Below are positions 44,484 through 53,480 of a stretch of 61,420 nucleotides of DNA, in pieces (positions within the stretch are counted from its first letter, which is position 1; every line of letters begins with the position of its first letter). Below the pieces are notes generated by a model that was given only the letters and a program-made list of their open reading frames with translations, did not search any database and had not been told where the DNA came from. Made by a program: the position numbers and the translations under genes. The DNA lies in NCBI GenBank assembly GCA_027039975.1, contig JALWFE010000004.1:1-61420 (forward strand), written 5' to 3'. Source of the DNA: Flavobacteriales bacterium (GTDB lineage Bacteria > Bacteroidota > Bacteroidia > Flavobacteriales > Flavobacteriaceae).

Positions 44484-46694
44484 ATGAACAGGCAGGTCAA
44501 TCATAGTTTACAATATTTTATAATTGCAGTTATCCTTATTTTCACCATTTCCTGCCGGGATCATGAGTTTCAAAAAATAGACCATACGCAAACACCGGAT
44601 ATTGAAAAAAAATTTGCCGGTAAAGAAACTTGCAAAAAATGCCATCCCGAAGAATACGCCCAATGGCAAGGCTCCGACCACGATTTGTCCATGCAAATAG
44701 CTAATGAACAGACCGTTTTAGGCAATTTTAATAACGTTATTTTTAAAAGCAAAGGGATTACTTACAAATTTTTAAAAAAAGGCGAAGATTATTTAGTCAA
44801 CACCGAAGGAGATGACGGACAATATCATGATTTTAAAATTGCCAATACTTTTGGGGTCAGACCTTTGCAACAATATTTGGTGGATTTTCCGGGCGGACGG
44901 AAACAATGTTTGACCGTAGCTTGGGATACCCGCCGAAACCGTTGGTTTGATATCCAACCCGAAGACAGTGTTCATCCCGGAGAATGGATGCATTGGACAG
45001 GTGGTAGTATGACTTGGAACAATATGTGTGCCGATTGTCATTCCACGGATTTGCACAAAAATTATGACCCCGCCACAGACACCTATCATACCACATACAG
45101 TGAAATAAACGTGTCTTGTGAAGCTTGTCACGGACCGGCTTCACAGCATGTGGCATATTACCGAAATCCCGGAAAATACAAAACGGCAAAACCACCGGCA
45201 TTGTATATGACTAAAAAGACAACGGCACACGAATTAGTTGATAAATGTGCCCGTTGTCACGCCAGAAGGAGCCAATTAACCCCGTATTTTGATTATACCG
45301 GACACTTTCTTGACCACTATAAACCTGCTTTGATTTCGCCTCCCGAATACGAAGCGGACGGGCAAATCAAAGATGAAGACTATGTATATGCTTCTTTTAT
45401 TCAGAGTAAAATGTATCATCATGGCGTATCTTGTCGTGATTGTCACAATATGCATACCTTAAAACTCAAAAAACAAGGCAATAAATTATGCTTGCAGTGC
45501 CATGAAAGTACTTATAACAATCCCGCCCATCATTTTCACAAACAAGGGACAGCAGCCTCTCAATGTATCAACTGCCACATGACCGGACGCTATTATATGG
45601 GTATAGATTTTCGACGTGACCACAGTTTCAGAATACCACGCCCCGATCAAAGCGAAAAATATGGCACCCCCAATGCTTGTACCGGTTGTCATGAAGACAA
45701 ATCTAACCGGTGGGCTAGTCAAGTAATAGAAAATCATTTCGGAAAAAACCGCCAGGATCATTTTTCTAATGATATGCTCAAAGGCTATTTTACCAATCCG
45801 GATTATTTTTTGGAAGTTGTCCGGCAAAAAAAATATCCGGCTATCAGCCGTGCCACCGCTCTGTCACATTTTGCCGGAATTAACTTGACAGATGATGATA
45901 TACGGACCGTCATATCATATTTAAAAGATAGTTCCGCACTAGTTAGAAATGAAGCAATTACGGGGTTGGATAAATATACAGCTCCGGCAATTATCGACAA
46001 AATAAACAATTTATTAAATGATTCTATTCGATTGGTACGTATTTCGGCAGCAAGGTACTTACAATTGCATAACCTACCGGTTGACACAAATTCAACCGCC
46101 TACAAAGAATACCTCACCGAACTTAAAACTAACGCCGACTTTGCTTCGGGACAACATCAATTGGCCTTGTTCTATCAATCAAAAGGTCAAATAGACAAAG
46201 CCATATTCGCTTACGAAAAAGCTTTAAAAATAGATAATTATTTCAATATGTCGCGGATAAATTTAGCGCTGCTTTATTATCAAAAAGGAAACATAAATAA
46301 AGCGGAAAAATTATATCAAACCGTCATCAAACAGGAACCGGCATATAGCTATCCGTATTTTATGTTGGGGCTACTCTACAATGAAACAGGTGATAAAGCC
46401 AAAGCCATGAAATATTTGGCAACGGCTTGCGACAAACAGCCCCCCGTTAGCCGGGCATTTTACAATTACGCATTGATGCTACAAGCCGCACATAAAGATA
46501 AACAATCGGTTGAAGTGCTTCAAAAAGCTCTGCAAATTTTTCCAGGTAATGAAAACTTATTATACGTCAAGCTTTTAGGAGAAAAAAACGCCGGCTTTAA
46601 CGACCAAGCCCTTAAAACCTGCCGGTTGTTATTGCAAATCAATCCCGACAATCAAACTTATCAAAAAATTTATCATGATTTGCAAAACAAATAG
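44484..46694 (+). CDS. Octahaem cytochrome c lipoprotein with HEAT and TPR repeats
   Basis: A 736-residue lipoprotein (FTISCRDH, Cys24). It has eight CXXCH haem sites, starting at Cys50, 182, 212, 255, 317, 336, 361 and 399. Residues about 440-540 read like HEAT repeats (DSSALVRNEAITGLDKY). Residues about 550-736 are TPRs (GQIDKAIFAYEKALKIDNYF, GNINKAEKLYQTVIK). Cytochrome c554-like electron carriers with TPR tails exist in several phyla. The start is seven bases after the beta-helix gene, so the two are likely one transcript. It may carry electrons at the outer membrane for an oxidative step or a respiratory branch. Function is inferred only. Confidence 0.88.
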   Translation: MNRQVNHSLQYFIIAVILIFTISCRDHEFQKIDHTQTPDIEKKFAGKETCKKCHPEEYAQWQGSDHDLSMQIANEQTVLGNFNNVIFKSKGITYKFLKKGEDYLVNTEGDDGQYHDFKIANTFGVRPLQQYLVDFPGGRKQCLTVAWDTRRNRWFDIQPEDSVHPGEWMHWTGGSMTWNNMCADCHSTDLHKNYDPATDTYHTTYSEINVSCEACHGPASQHVAYYRNPGKYKTAKPPALYMTKKTTAHELVDKCARCHARRSQLTPYFDYTGHFLDHYKPALISPPEYEADGQIKDEDYVYASFIQSKMYHHGVSCRDCHNMHTLKLKKQGNKLCLQCHESTYNNPAHHFHKQGTAASQCINCHMTGRYYMGIDFRRDHSFRIPRPDQSEKYGTPNACTGCHEDKSNRWASQVIENHFGKNRQDHFSNDMLKGYFTNPDYFLEVVRQKKYPAISRATALSHFAGINLTDDDIRTVISYLKDSSALVRNEAITGLDKYTAPAIIDKINNLLNDSIRLVRISAARYLQLHNLPVDTNSTAYKEYLTELKTNADFASGQHQLALFYQSKGQIDKAIFAYEKALKIDNYFNMSRINLALLYYQKGNINKAEKLYQTVIKQEPAYSYPYFMLGLLYNETGDKAKAMKYLATACDKQPPVSRAFYNYALMLQAAHKDKQSVEVLQKALQIFPGNENLLYVKLLGEKNAGFNDQALKTCRLLLQINPDNQTYQKIYHDLQNK

Positions 46695-46806
46695 ACATGG
46701 TAATTTTTTAAACTATACTTCGCCGTGAATCTTCGGTTCCTTACGGAACTATCTAAAAATAATCCAATTATTGAAACCGGCTTTGTTGGTATCTTGATTA
46801 TACAGA

Positions 46807-48294
46807 TTAATCGAAAAATTTTAATAAATCTATAATATCAGAAGCTATCATTGAATAACTGTTACACTTTTCAACATATTTTTCCGCAGTTTGACCATGA
46901 ATATAAACACCGAGTAAAGCCGCTTTAAGAGGTTGGAGACCTTGTGCCAAAAGCCCTGTAATGATACCCGATAGAACATCACCGCTTCCGGCAGTCGCCA
47001 AAGCCCCATTAGCAACCGGATTTATATAGAAATATGCCCCGTCACTAATGGTCGTATAAGCACCTTTTAATACGGTAATAACTTGATATTTTGCTGAAAA
47101 TTCTCTTAATTTTTGCCATTTTTCCGTATCATTTTGCCAGCCGCCAACGAGCCGTTTAAATTCACCGGGATGCGGTGTTAAAACGGCATTTTCCGGTAGC
47201 AACTTCAACCATTCCGGGTGCATTGACAAAATATTTAAAGCATCGGCATCGAGCAAGAGCGGTTTGTTGTTATGGTTTATTAAAAATTCTTTCAAAGCTT
47301 TTTGGGTTTTAGGCTTGGTCCCCATACCCATACCTATTCCAATAGCAGTAATTTTTTCCGGCACTTTAATATGACTTATTCGTTTATTGGAATTATCTGT
47401 AAGCGTCATCACTTCGGGGGCATAAGTTTGACTGATGCTGTAACCGCAACGGGGTATAAAGTTAGTCACCAGACCGGTGCCTATGCGCAAAGCCGCTTTT
47501 GACGCCAAAACAGGGGCTCCAATCATACCGTAACTACCCCCTACAATTAAAGCATGCCCGAAAGTATTTTTATAGCTAAATTTGAAACGTTTTTTTAGCA
47601 TCTTTTTTACGCCTGACGTCAACATAAGATATTTGGTAGGCATTTCATCAATGATACTTTTTTCCAGTCTGATATCTACAATTTCAAAATCATTGACAAA
47701 TGTTTCATTTTCAGGGAAGAAAAAACTTATTTTAGGAAATTGAAAACTATAAACCATATGAGCCTTGACAACAGGGTCACTTATCGCGTTGGAACGATCG
47801 GCATATAATCCTGACGGCATATCGATACTTAAAATTTTTGAACCCGAAGCATTCATAAATTCAATAGCTTCCTTGGCAATACCAGCAGCCGGACGGGATA
47901 ATCCCGTACCGAAAATGGCATCGACAATAATCTCATTTTCTGAGATTTCAGGTTGATTATCTTTCGAAAATTCCAAAATTTCAACGGATGTTTTTTTAAG
48001 TTTATTAAAATTACTGTCAAAATCCGGCGATGATTGTTTTGTAAAAGGCACAATTACACAATAAACCCGGTAATCCGGTTGTAACAAACGGGCTAATACC
48101 AAACCGTCACCACCATTATTACCTTTACCACAAAAAATATAAATTCGTTTATCGGGTGACAATTCTTTAACGATATGCGGTTTCAAATTGATAACCGCCC
48201 GTTCCATCAAAGCTTCGGAAGTTATTTTTTGTCTGATAATGGTTTGATTATCAATCTCTTTAATTTGTTTAGCCGTAAATAGTTTTTGAAACAT
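46807..48294 (-). CDS. nnr: Bifunctional NAD(P)HX epimerase/dehydratase
   Basis: A 495-residue two-domain repair enzyme. The N-terminal domain (about 1-210) is the epimerase: EIDNQTIIRQKITSEALMER, IYIFCGKGNNGGDGLVLAR. The C-terminal domain (about 230-495) is the ADP-dependent dehydratase: GHALIVGGSYGMIGAPVLA, VLTPHPGEFKRL, ATAGSGDVLSGIITGLLAQG. It restores hydrated NADH/NADPH. The ATG at 48294 is chosen; a more upstream ATG at 48357 overlaps the divergent fmt gene and its promoter. Confidence 0.95.
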   Translation of the reverse strand: MFQKLFTAKQIKEIDNQTIIRQKITSEALMERAVINLKPHIVKELSPDKRIYIFCGKGNNGGDGLVLARLLQPDYRVYCVIVPFTKQSSPDFDSNFNKLKKTSVEILEFSKDNQPEISENEIIVDAIFGTGLSRPAAGIAKEAIEFMNASGSKILSIDMPSGLYADRSNAISDPVVKAHMVYSFQFPKISFFFPENETFVNDFEIVDIRLEKSIIDEMPTKYLMLTSGVKKMLKKRFKFSYKNTFGHALIVGGSYGMIGAPVLASKAALRIGTGLVTNFIPRCGYSISQTYAPEVMTLTDNSNKRISHIKVPEKITAIGIGMGMGTKPKTQKALKEFLINHNNKPLLLDADALNILSMHPEWLKLLPENAVLTPHPGEFKRLVGGWQNDTEKWQKLREFSAKYQVITVLKGAYTTISDGAYFYINPVANGALATAGSGDVLSGIITGLLAQGLQPLKAALLGVYIHGQTAEKYVEKCNSYSMIASDIIDLLKFFD

Positions 48295-48317
48295 AGGGTT
48301 TGGTTTGAAATCTTGTT

Positions 48318-48325
48318 TATTTTTG
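48318..48325 (+). promoter_or_regulatory. -7 box TATTTTTG of fmt
   Basis: Exact TAnnTTTG 16 bases before ATG 48342. A near-consensus minus-strand box (TATTTTTA, 48327-48334) could serve nnr. Confidence 0.55.
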
Positions 48326-48341
48326 CTAAAAATACAAATAA

Positions 48342-49298
48342 ATGAAGCAAAATCCAAGAATTGTTTTTATGGGAACGCCGGAATTTGCCGTAGCAAGTTT
48401 AAAAAAATTGATTGAGAATAATTATAATATTGCAGGTGTTATTACAGCTCCGGACAAACCGGCAGGACGCGGTAAAAAACTTCGGGAAAGCGCCGTAAAA
48501 CAATTTGCCAAACAATACGGTTTACCGGTTTTACAACCGGTCAATTTAAAATCGGAAGAATTTAACAGGCAGTTAAAAGCTTTAAAACCCGACTTACAAA
48601 TCGTTGTGGCATTCAGAATGTTACCGGAAATTGTTTGGCGTCTTCCTAAATTAGGTACTTTTAATCTCCACGCTTCCCTCCTGCCCGATTATAGAGGGGC
48701 GGCACCTGTCAACTGGGCTATCATAAACGGCGAGACCGAAACCGGTGTCACCACTTTCTTTATCGACGATAAAATAGATACGGGTGAAATAATTTTGCAA
48801 AAAAAGGTTGCCATAACACCTGATGACAATGCATCCGCTTTGCACGATAAATTGATGGAAGTTGGTAGCAATTTAGTCTTAAAAACCGTTGATTTGATAG
48901 CGGAAGGCAATGTGAAAACAGTAGCGCAACCCAAAATTGATTTACCCAAAAAAGCACCGAAACTGAATCCTGAAAATACCCGTATTAATTGGAACAACAC
49001 AGCGGAAAATATCCATAATTTGATACGCGGTTTATCTTTTTATCCCGGTGCTTGGACGCAAATAACCCTGCAAAACGGCGAACCCCGGAAATTTATTATC
49101 TACAAAAGCCGTTTTGAAAATACACATCACAACGAACCGGTTGGCACTGTCATTGCCGGAAAAAAAGATATGAAAATAGCCGTAAAAGACGGTTATATCT
49201 ATCCGGAATTAGTCAAATTGCAAGGCAAAAAAATGATGGATATAGCATCTTTTTTAAACGGCATAAGAGATAAAAAATCGATTAAACTTATTTTTTGA
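48342..49298 (+). CDS. fmt: Methionyl-tRNA formyltransferase
   Basis: A 318-residue enzyme that formylates initiator Met-tRNA from 10-formyl-THF. Seen are IVFMGTPEFAVASLKKLIE, ITAPDKPAGRGKKL and HASLLPDYRGAAPVNWAI, the catalytic HASLLP loop. The C-terminal OB-like domain is at about 205-318. No def gene is adjacent. It is followed by a thioredoxin gene with its own promoter box. Confidence 0.96.
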   Translation: MKQNPRIVFMGTPEFAVASLKKLIENNYNIAGVITAPDKPAGRGKKLRESAVKQFAKQYGLPVLQPVNLKSEEFNRQLKALKPDLQIVVAFRMLPEIVWRLPKLGTFNLHASLLPDYRGAAPVNWAIINGETETGVTTFFIDDKIDTGEIILQKKVAITPDDNASALHDKLMEVGSNLVLKTVDLIAEGNVKTVAQPKIDLPKKAPKLNPENTRINWNNTAENIHNLIRGLSFYPGAWTQITLQNGEPRKFIIYKSRFENTHHNEPVGTVIAGKKDMKIAVKDGYIYPELVKLQGKKMMDIASFLNGIRDKKSIKLIF

Positions 49299-49299
49299 T

Positions 49300-49307
49300 T
49301 ATTTTTG
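49300..49307 (+). promoter_or_regulatory. -7 box TATTTTTG of the thioredoxin gene
   Basis: Exact TAnnTTTG, two bases after the fmt stop, 16 bases before ATG 49324. Confidence 0.5.
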
Positions 49308-49323
49308 AAAAAAACAAAAAATT

Positions 49324-49620
49324 ATGGCGAAATTTCAAGATTTAATCAATCAAAGTACCCCTGTTTTTGTAGATTTTAAAGCGGAATGGTGTGCGCCTTG
49401 CAAGATGATGACACCCATATTAAAAGAAGTCAAACAACATTTCGGCGACCGGATTAAAATCATTAAAATAGATATCGACAAAAATCCCGGTGTGGCACGG
49501 AAATATCAAATCAGAGCCGTTCCAACCAGCATGTTATTTAAAAACGGACAGGCTCTTTGGCGGCAATCCGGGGTATTACCGGCTAATCAGTTGATACAAA
49601 TTTTAAGTCAATATGTCTAA
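49324..49620 (+). CDS. trxA: Thioredoxin
   Basis: A 98-residue protein with the thioredoxin fold, FVDFKAEWCAPCKMM (active site CAPC, where E. coli has CGPC), KIDIDKNPGVARKYQIRAVPTSM (cis-Pro) and FKNGQALWR. It is cytosolic and has no signal peptide. The Ala in place of Gly is common in Bacteroidota thioredoxins. Its stop overlaps by a few bases the stop of a convergent 41-residue gene. Confidence 0.92.
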   Translation: MAKFQDLINQSTPVFVDFKAEWCAPCKMMTPILKEVKQHFGDRIKIIKIDIDKNPGVARKYQIRAVPTSMLFKNGQALWRQSGVLPANQLIQILSQYV

Positions 49621-49742
49621 TTCTCAGGATTTTTATTGATTTTTCCACATTTACGGCACTCATCCCGTTTATTTTTAAACAAGCGTTTATATACCTGCCA
49701 AAAGGCCCATAATACTGCTAAGTAAACAATTATGTCAATCAT
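49617..49742 (-). CDS. 41-residue membrane protein with CXXC tail
   Basis: A short minus-strand gene, ATG at 49742 and TAG at 49617. It has one membrane helix (MIDIIVYLAVLWAFWQVYKR), a Lys/Arg run, then ECRKCGK. The layout resembles FeoB-associated Cys-rich mini proteins, although those usually have more Cys. It starts 17 bases after the SAM hydrolase gene, so co-transcription is likely. The overlap with the trxA stop is four bases. Confidence 0.55.
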   Translation of the reverse strand: MIDIIVYLAVLWAFWQVYKRLFKNKRDECRKCGKINKNPEN

Positions 49743-49759
49743 TATTAAACAGATGCAAA

Positions 49760-50578
49760 TTAATTAAATACAATATGAACGGATTGATGTTTTTGCAAAC
49801 CTAGTAAAGTGGCGGCACCACCTGTTATTTTATTACTTTGAGAGATAAAAATTTCCAAATACCCGAAACCGTTAAAACGCGCAAACATTTGTCCCGCTAC
49901 CATAATATCGTCATTATGTTTAACGGCATCATGATAATTATCGATAAGCCGGTTTATTTCATAATGTCCGAATTTAATGGTGAATTTCCGTCCTTCCCGC
50001 CATTTTTCAAACGTATCTTTTTTCAAATTGAACACCGCATTGCCATAATGGTCATTATAAATCACTTGTGATACAATTAAAGAGACCTGTCCCGTTTTTT
50101 CGTGGTATTTTATAAAAGGTTTCGGTAACGAAGTTGTTTTTAGTGTTGCCGTTTCTTTTCCTATTTCACCGGGCAATTTTCCTGCTGCCAACTGCTGCGC
50201 CGCCAAAATATGCGCTTGCATAAAAGCCTGAGAATTGCTCGGCGGTAAAAGATAATAACGCATCTCTTTGCCGGCCAATGCCACCGGTATCACACCGTTA
50301 TCGTTTCCAAAATAATATTGTTCGTTTGCCACTACCAAAACCGCCGGTTGTATCTCGTGAGATTCACTGTCAAAGCCGATAAAATGAATGGTATTCTGCG
50401 GAAAATCTTTCAAACTGTTTTCGATAATATAAACAGCTTCCTGCGGGTCAAAAGGGGTTAAATTATGCGAAATATCAACAATTTGAGCCCCGGGTATTGA
50501 CTTTAGAATCCGGCTTTTTAAATAACCGGAATCGGGGTCTTTATAACCGAAATCGGTTGTCAGCGTAATTAATGGCAT
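49760..50578 (-). CDS. SAM hydroxide adenosyltransferase (S-adenosylmethionine hydrolase family)
   Basis: A 272-residue DUF62-type protein. The N-terminus LITLTTDFGYKDPDSGYLK holds the SAM-site residues, and VDISHNLTPFDPQEAVYI and FIGFDSESHE follow. The second domain ends in GYLEIFISQSNKITGGAATLLGL. The family splits SAM into adenosine and methionine and is related to fluorinases and chlorinases; the halide-specific loop is not apparent. Physiological role is unclear. Confidence 0.9.
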   Translation of the reverse strand: MPLITLTTDFGYKDPDSGYLKSRILKSIPGAQIVDISHNLTPFDPQEAVYIIENSLKDFPQNTIHFIGFDSESHEIQPAVLVVANEQYYFGNDNGVIPVALAGKEMRYYLLPPSNSQAFMQAHILAAQQLAAGKLPGEIGKETATLKTTSLPKPFIKYHEKTGQVSLIVSQVIYNDHYGNAVFNLKKDTFEKWREGRKFTIKFGHYEINRLIDNYHDAVKHNDDIMVAGQMFARFNGFGYLEIFISQSNKITGGAATLLGLQKHQSVHIVFN

Positions 50579-50598
50579 AAATCGGCGGTTTTTGACGA

Positions 50599-50606
50599 TA
50601 TTTTTG
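50599..50606 (+). promoter_or_regulatory. -7 box TATTTTTG of phoH
   Basis: Exact TAnnTTTG. It places the start at ATG 50651 rather than the in-frame TTG at 50612. Confidence 0.55.
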
Positions 50607-50650
50607 TAATTTTGAGAATAAAACTTCTTAAAAAAACAAAGATACGAAAT

Positions 50651-51592
50651 ATGACAGAACGTTTATTGGAAATTAACGGTATCGATCCCGTGGTATTAAG
50701 TGGTGTTAAAAATGAAAATATCGATTTTTTAAAAGAACATTTTCCTAAAATAAAAATCGTTTTCAGAGGTAATCAAATCAAGATATACGGCGAACCGGAG
50801 ATATTGGATGAATTTGAACAAAAATTGGATTTGATTTTAAGTCATATTCAAAAATTCAACAAGCTTGACAAGGAGACCATCGAACAGATTCTGTTGACCA
50901 ACCACCGCGAATACCGTGATTTTGTCGATAATGACGATGTGATTGTGCATGGTACCGGCGGTCAGTTAATTAAACCGCAAACACCCAATCAACGAAAAAT
51001 CGTCGTTTCTGCCCGTAAAAACGATATGATATTTTTGGTAGGTCCGGCCGGAACGGGAAAAACTTTTGTCAGTGTGGCTTTGGCGGTTCGTGCTTTAAAA
51101 AATAAGGAAGTTAAACGTATTATTTTGACCCGTCCCGCAGTGGAAGCCGGTGAGAACCTCGGTTTTTTACCCGGTGATTTAAAAGAAAAACTCGACCCTT
51201 ACCTTCAACCGCTTTACGATGCCCTTCGCAGTATGATACCTTATGAACGTTTGGAAAGTCATCTCGAAAAAGGTATTATTCAAATTGCCCCGCTTGCCTT
51301 TATGCGAGGCCGTACGCTTGACAACGCTTTTGTTATCTTGGATGAAGCCCAAAATACCACGCACAACCAAATGAAAATGTTTTTGACCCGGATGGGTAAA
51401 AATGCCAAGTTTATCATCACCGGCGACCCGGGACAAATCGATTTGCCTACAAAACAAGTATCCGGACTAAAAGAAGCACTCGGTATCTTAAAAAACATCA
51501 AAGGTATTGATGTTATCCACCTGTCCGAACGCGATGTCGTCCGGCATCGTTTGGTCAAAAAAATTATCGACGCTTATAAAACGCTTGATTGA
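50651..51592 (+). CDS. phoH: PhoH-family ATPase
   Basis: A 313-residue PhoH/YbeZ-type protein. A KH-like N-terminal segment (about 1-80) is followed by Walker A FLVGPAGTGKTFVS, the RNA-helicase-like RPAVEAGENLGFLPGDLKEK, Walker B AFVILDEAQNTT, and ITGDPGQIDLP. It works with YbeY in rRNA maturation or decay in other bacteria; ybeY is not in the window. The start at 50651 follows the promoter. Confidence 0.93.
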   Translation: MTERLLEINGIDPVVLSGVKNENIDFLKEHFPKIKIVFRGNQIKIYGEPEILDEFEQKLDLILSHIQKFNKLDKETIEQILLTNHREYRDFVDNDDVIVHGTGGQLIKPQTPNQRKIVVSARKNDMIFLVGPAGTGKTFVSVALAVRALKNKEVKRIILTRPAVEAGENLGFLPGDLKEKLDPYLQPLYDALRSMIPYERLESHLEKGIIQIAPLAFMRGRTLDNAFVILDEAQNTTHNQMKMFLTRMGKNAKFIITGDPGQIDLPTKQVSGLKEALGILKNIKGIDVIHLSERDVVRHRLVKKIIDAYKTLD

Positions 51593-51781
51593 CCGATGAT
51601 AATCTAAATTTTTTTCATGCGTTTTTCAATTTAATTATCCTCTTCCGTTTTACTAGAATGTAAATATATACGTATATTTCAGAAAAAGCCGGGAAAAGAT
51701 ATGATATAAACTATTGTTCATTGAAAAGACACATTAAAGAAAATTATGTAATATTGCAAAAAACTATTTTAAACATAAGCA

Positions 51782-53293
51782 ATGAAATTTAAAAACTTAC
51801 TTCTTATTCTTCTCGGAATTATTTTACTTTCGGGATGCTCATCTACAACAGTTGTTCCGAATGAAAAGGTACAAAACCAAACCGGAATGACACCGCAAAA
51901 CCAATCAAAACCTAACATTTTAATTATTTATGTCGATGATTTGGGTTACCACGATTTGAGTTTAACCGGTTCCGAATTATATGACACCCCCAATATCGAT
52001 AAATTGGCCAATGAATCGGTGCAATTTACCAATGCTTATGCCGGATATCCGCGCTGTGTACCATCCCGTTACAGTGTATTTACCGGCACTTATCCCGTCA
52101 ATGAAAACAAAGGAGATGTCAACAGTATTCCTGCCGGTAAAAATCTCATCAAACAGTTTAACAATGCCGGATACAACACGTATTATGTAGGAAAATGGCA
52201 TTTATGCCGGCGCGGTACAACCCCGAAAGCATTTGGATTTACAGACACTTATGCCGCCGGAGCAGCCGGTGGTATTGCCTCGCATTTTTATCCGTTTAAT
52301 GTCGATAAAAACGGTAAACCGGGCAAATACACCGTTCCCGATATCAAGGAAGACAGCAAACCCGGTGATTATGCCGCTGATAAATTGACCGAAGTGACTA
52401 TTAATTTTATCAAAAACAATCCGAAAGATAAACCATTCTTGGCTGTCTTGGCATTCTATGCCGTTCATACACCTATCGAAGCCAAAAAAAAAGATATTGA
52501 ACGGAACAAAGCGGAGCTAAAACATATTGACTTTGGCGATATACCGGAATACATCATTAAAGACGGCGTAACCAAAATACGGCAAGACAATCCCGTCTAT
52601 GCCGGTATGGTGGAAAATGTTGATGAAAATGTGGCTAAATTATTAAAAACTTTAAAAGACGAAGGCATTGCCGATAATACAATAATCGTATTTTCTTCCG
52701 ACCACGGAGGTTTGTCTAACCGTGGTATTAACAGTCATCGTGAGTTGGCTACGACCAATTATCCGTTGCGTGCCGGAAAAGGCCATATTTACGAAGGTGG
52801 TATCAAAGTACCATTGTTTGTAAAATGGAGCAACAATTTTAAACCGGAAATAGATGATAAATCCATTATCATGCAAATGGACATACTGCCTACACTTCTG
52901 GATTTGGCAACCGGAAAACAAGTGGAAGGTATAGATGGTAAATCTTTTAAAAAAGTTTTGGTAGGTAAGGAAACTTGGGAAAACAGAACCGTTTTTTGGA
53001 GCAAACGCAAAGAAAGACCCAACCGTACCGGAGACCGCAAAGCGTATGTCGTCCGTTCGGGGGATTATAAATTGATTGATTTTTTCGGTGATAACGAAAT
53101 AGAACTGTATAACTTAAAAAAAGACCCCGGCGAACATAACAATTTGGCAGACCGGATGCCCGAAAAAAAAGCGGAATTGCAAGCTTTACTCGAAGAGTGG
53201 AAAAAAGAATATTTGGTTCCCGAAAAACTGAATGTTGGTGGCAAAAACAAAAAACATTATAAGAATAAGCATAATAAACTTCATAAAAAATAA
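51782..53293 (+). CDS. S1-family sulfatase lipoprotein (CVPSR type)
   Basis: A 503-residue sulfatase. The lipoprotein signal ends LLSGCSST. Metal motif ILIIYVDDLGYHDLS; catalytic AGYPRCVPSRYSVFTGTYP with Cys92; VGKWHLCRRG; and the later FSSDHGGLSNRG. The tail is very basic (KNKKHYKNKHNKLHKK). It is a close paralogue of the sulfatase at 56888: both share the DLGYHDLS, NYPLRAGKG and YEGGI segments. Substrate unknown; the first gene of block 2. Confidence 0.92.
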   Translation: MKFKNLLLILLGIILLSGCSSTTVVPNEKVQNQTGMTPQNQSKPNILIIYVDDLGYHDLSLTGSELYDTPNIDKLANESVQFTNAYAGYPRCVPSRYSVFTGTYPVNENKGDVNSIPAGKNLIKQFNNAGYNTYYVGKWHLCRRGTTPKAFGFTDTYAAGAAGGIASHFYPFNVDKNGKPGKYTVPDIKEDSKPGDYAADKLTEVTINFIKNNPKDKPFLAVLAFYAVHTPIEAKKKDIERNKAELKHIDFGDIPEYIIKDGVTKIRQDNPVYAGMVENVDENVAKLLKTLKDEGIADNTIIVFSSDHGGLSNRGINSHRELATTNYPLRAGKGHIYEGGIKVPLFVKWSNNFKPEIDDKSIIMQMDILPTLLDLATGKQVEGIDGKSFKKVLVGKETWENRTVFWSKRKERPNRTGDRKAYVVRSGDYKLIDFFGDNEIELYNLKKDPGEHNNLADRMPEKKAELQALLEEWKKEYLVPEKLNVGGKNKKHYKNKHNKLHKK

Positions 53294-53480
53294 AATCTGC
53301 TTAGGGTCATAATCAAAACCTGCTAACAGGTATCTAAAAAATACAGTTTTGAATTAATTGAATCACCGGAAAAAATTTGATGACGACAATTGAAAACAAC
53401 ATCTATGCTACTTATTTTAACATCGGTATTGACTTGATATGAATTACTGATACACGAATCCATCAAAGCACTGTGAAACA
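53294..53480. other. Intergenic region before the second sulfatase
   Basis: No gene. It contains AACCTGCTAACAGGT (53319-53333), a small palindrome related to the one at 30019-30049, and no exact TAnnTTTG box. Confidence 0.45.

Noticed and set aside
46695-46806. Terminator candidate GTTCC-TTAC-GGAAC
   Set aside because: Short stem with no T-tract; may be a fragment of a dispersed repeat.
48295-48357. N-terminal extension of nnr
   Set aside because: It would overlap the fmt start and promoter, and family proteins start close to MFQKLFTAKQIKEID.
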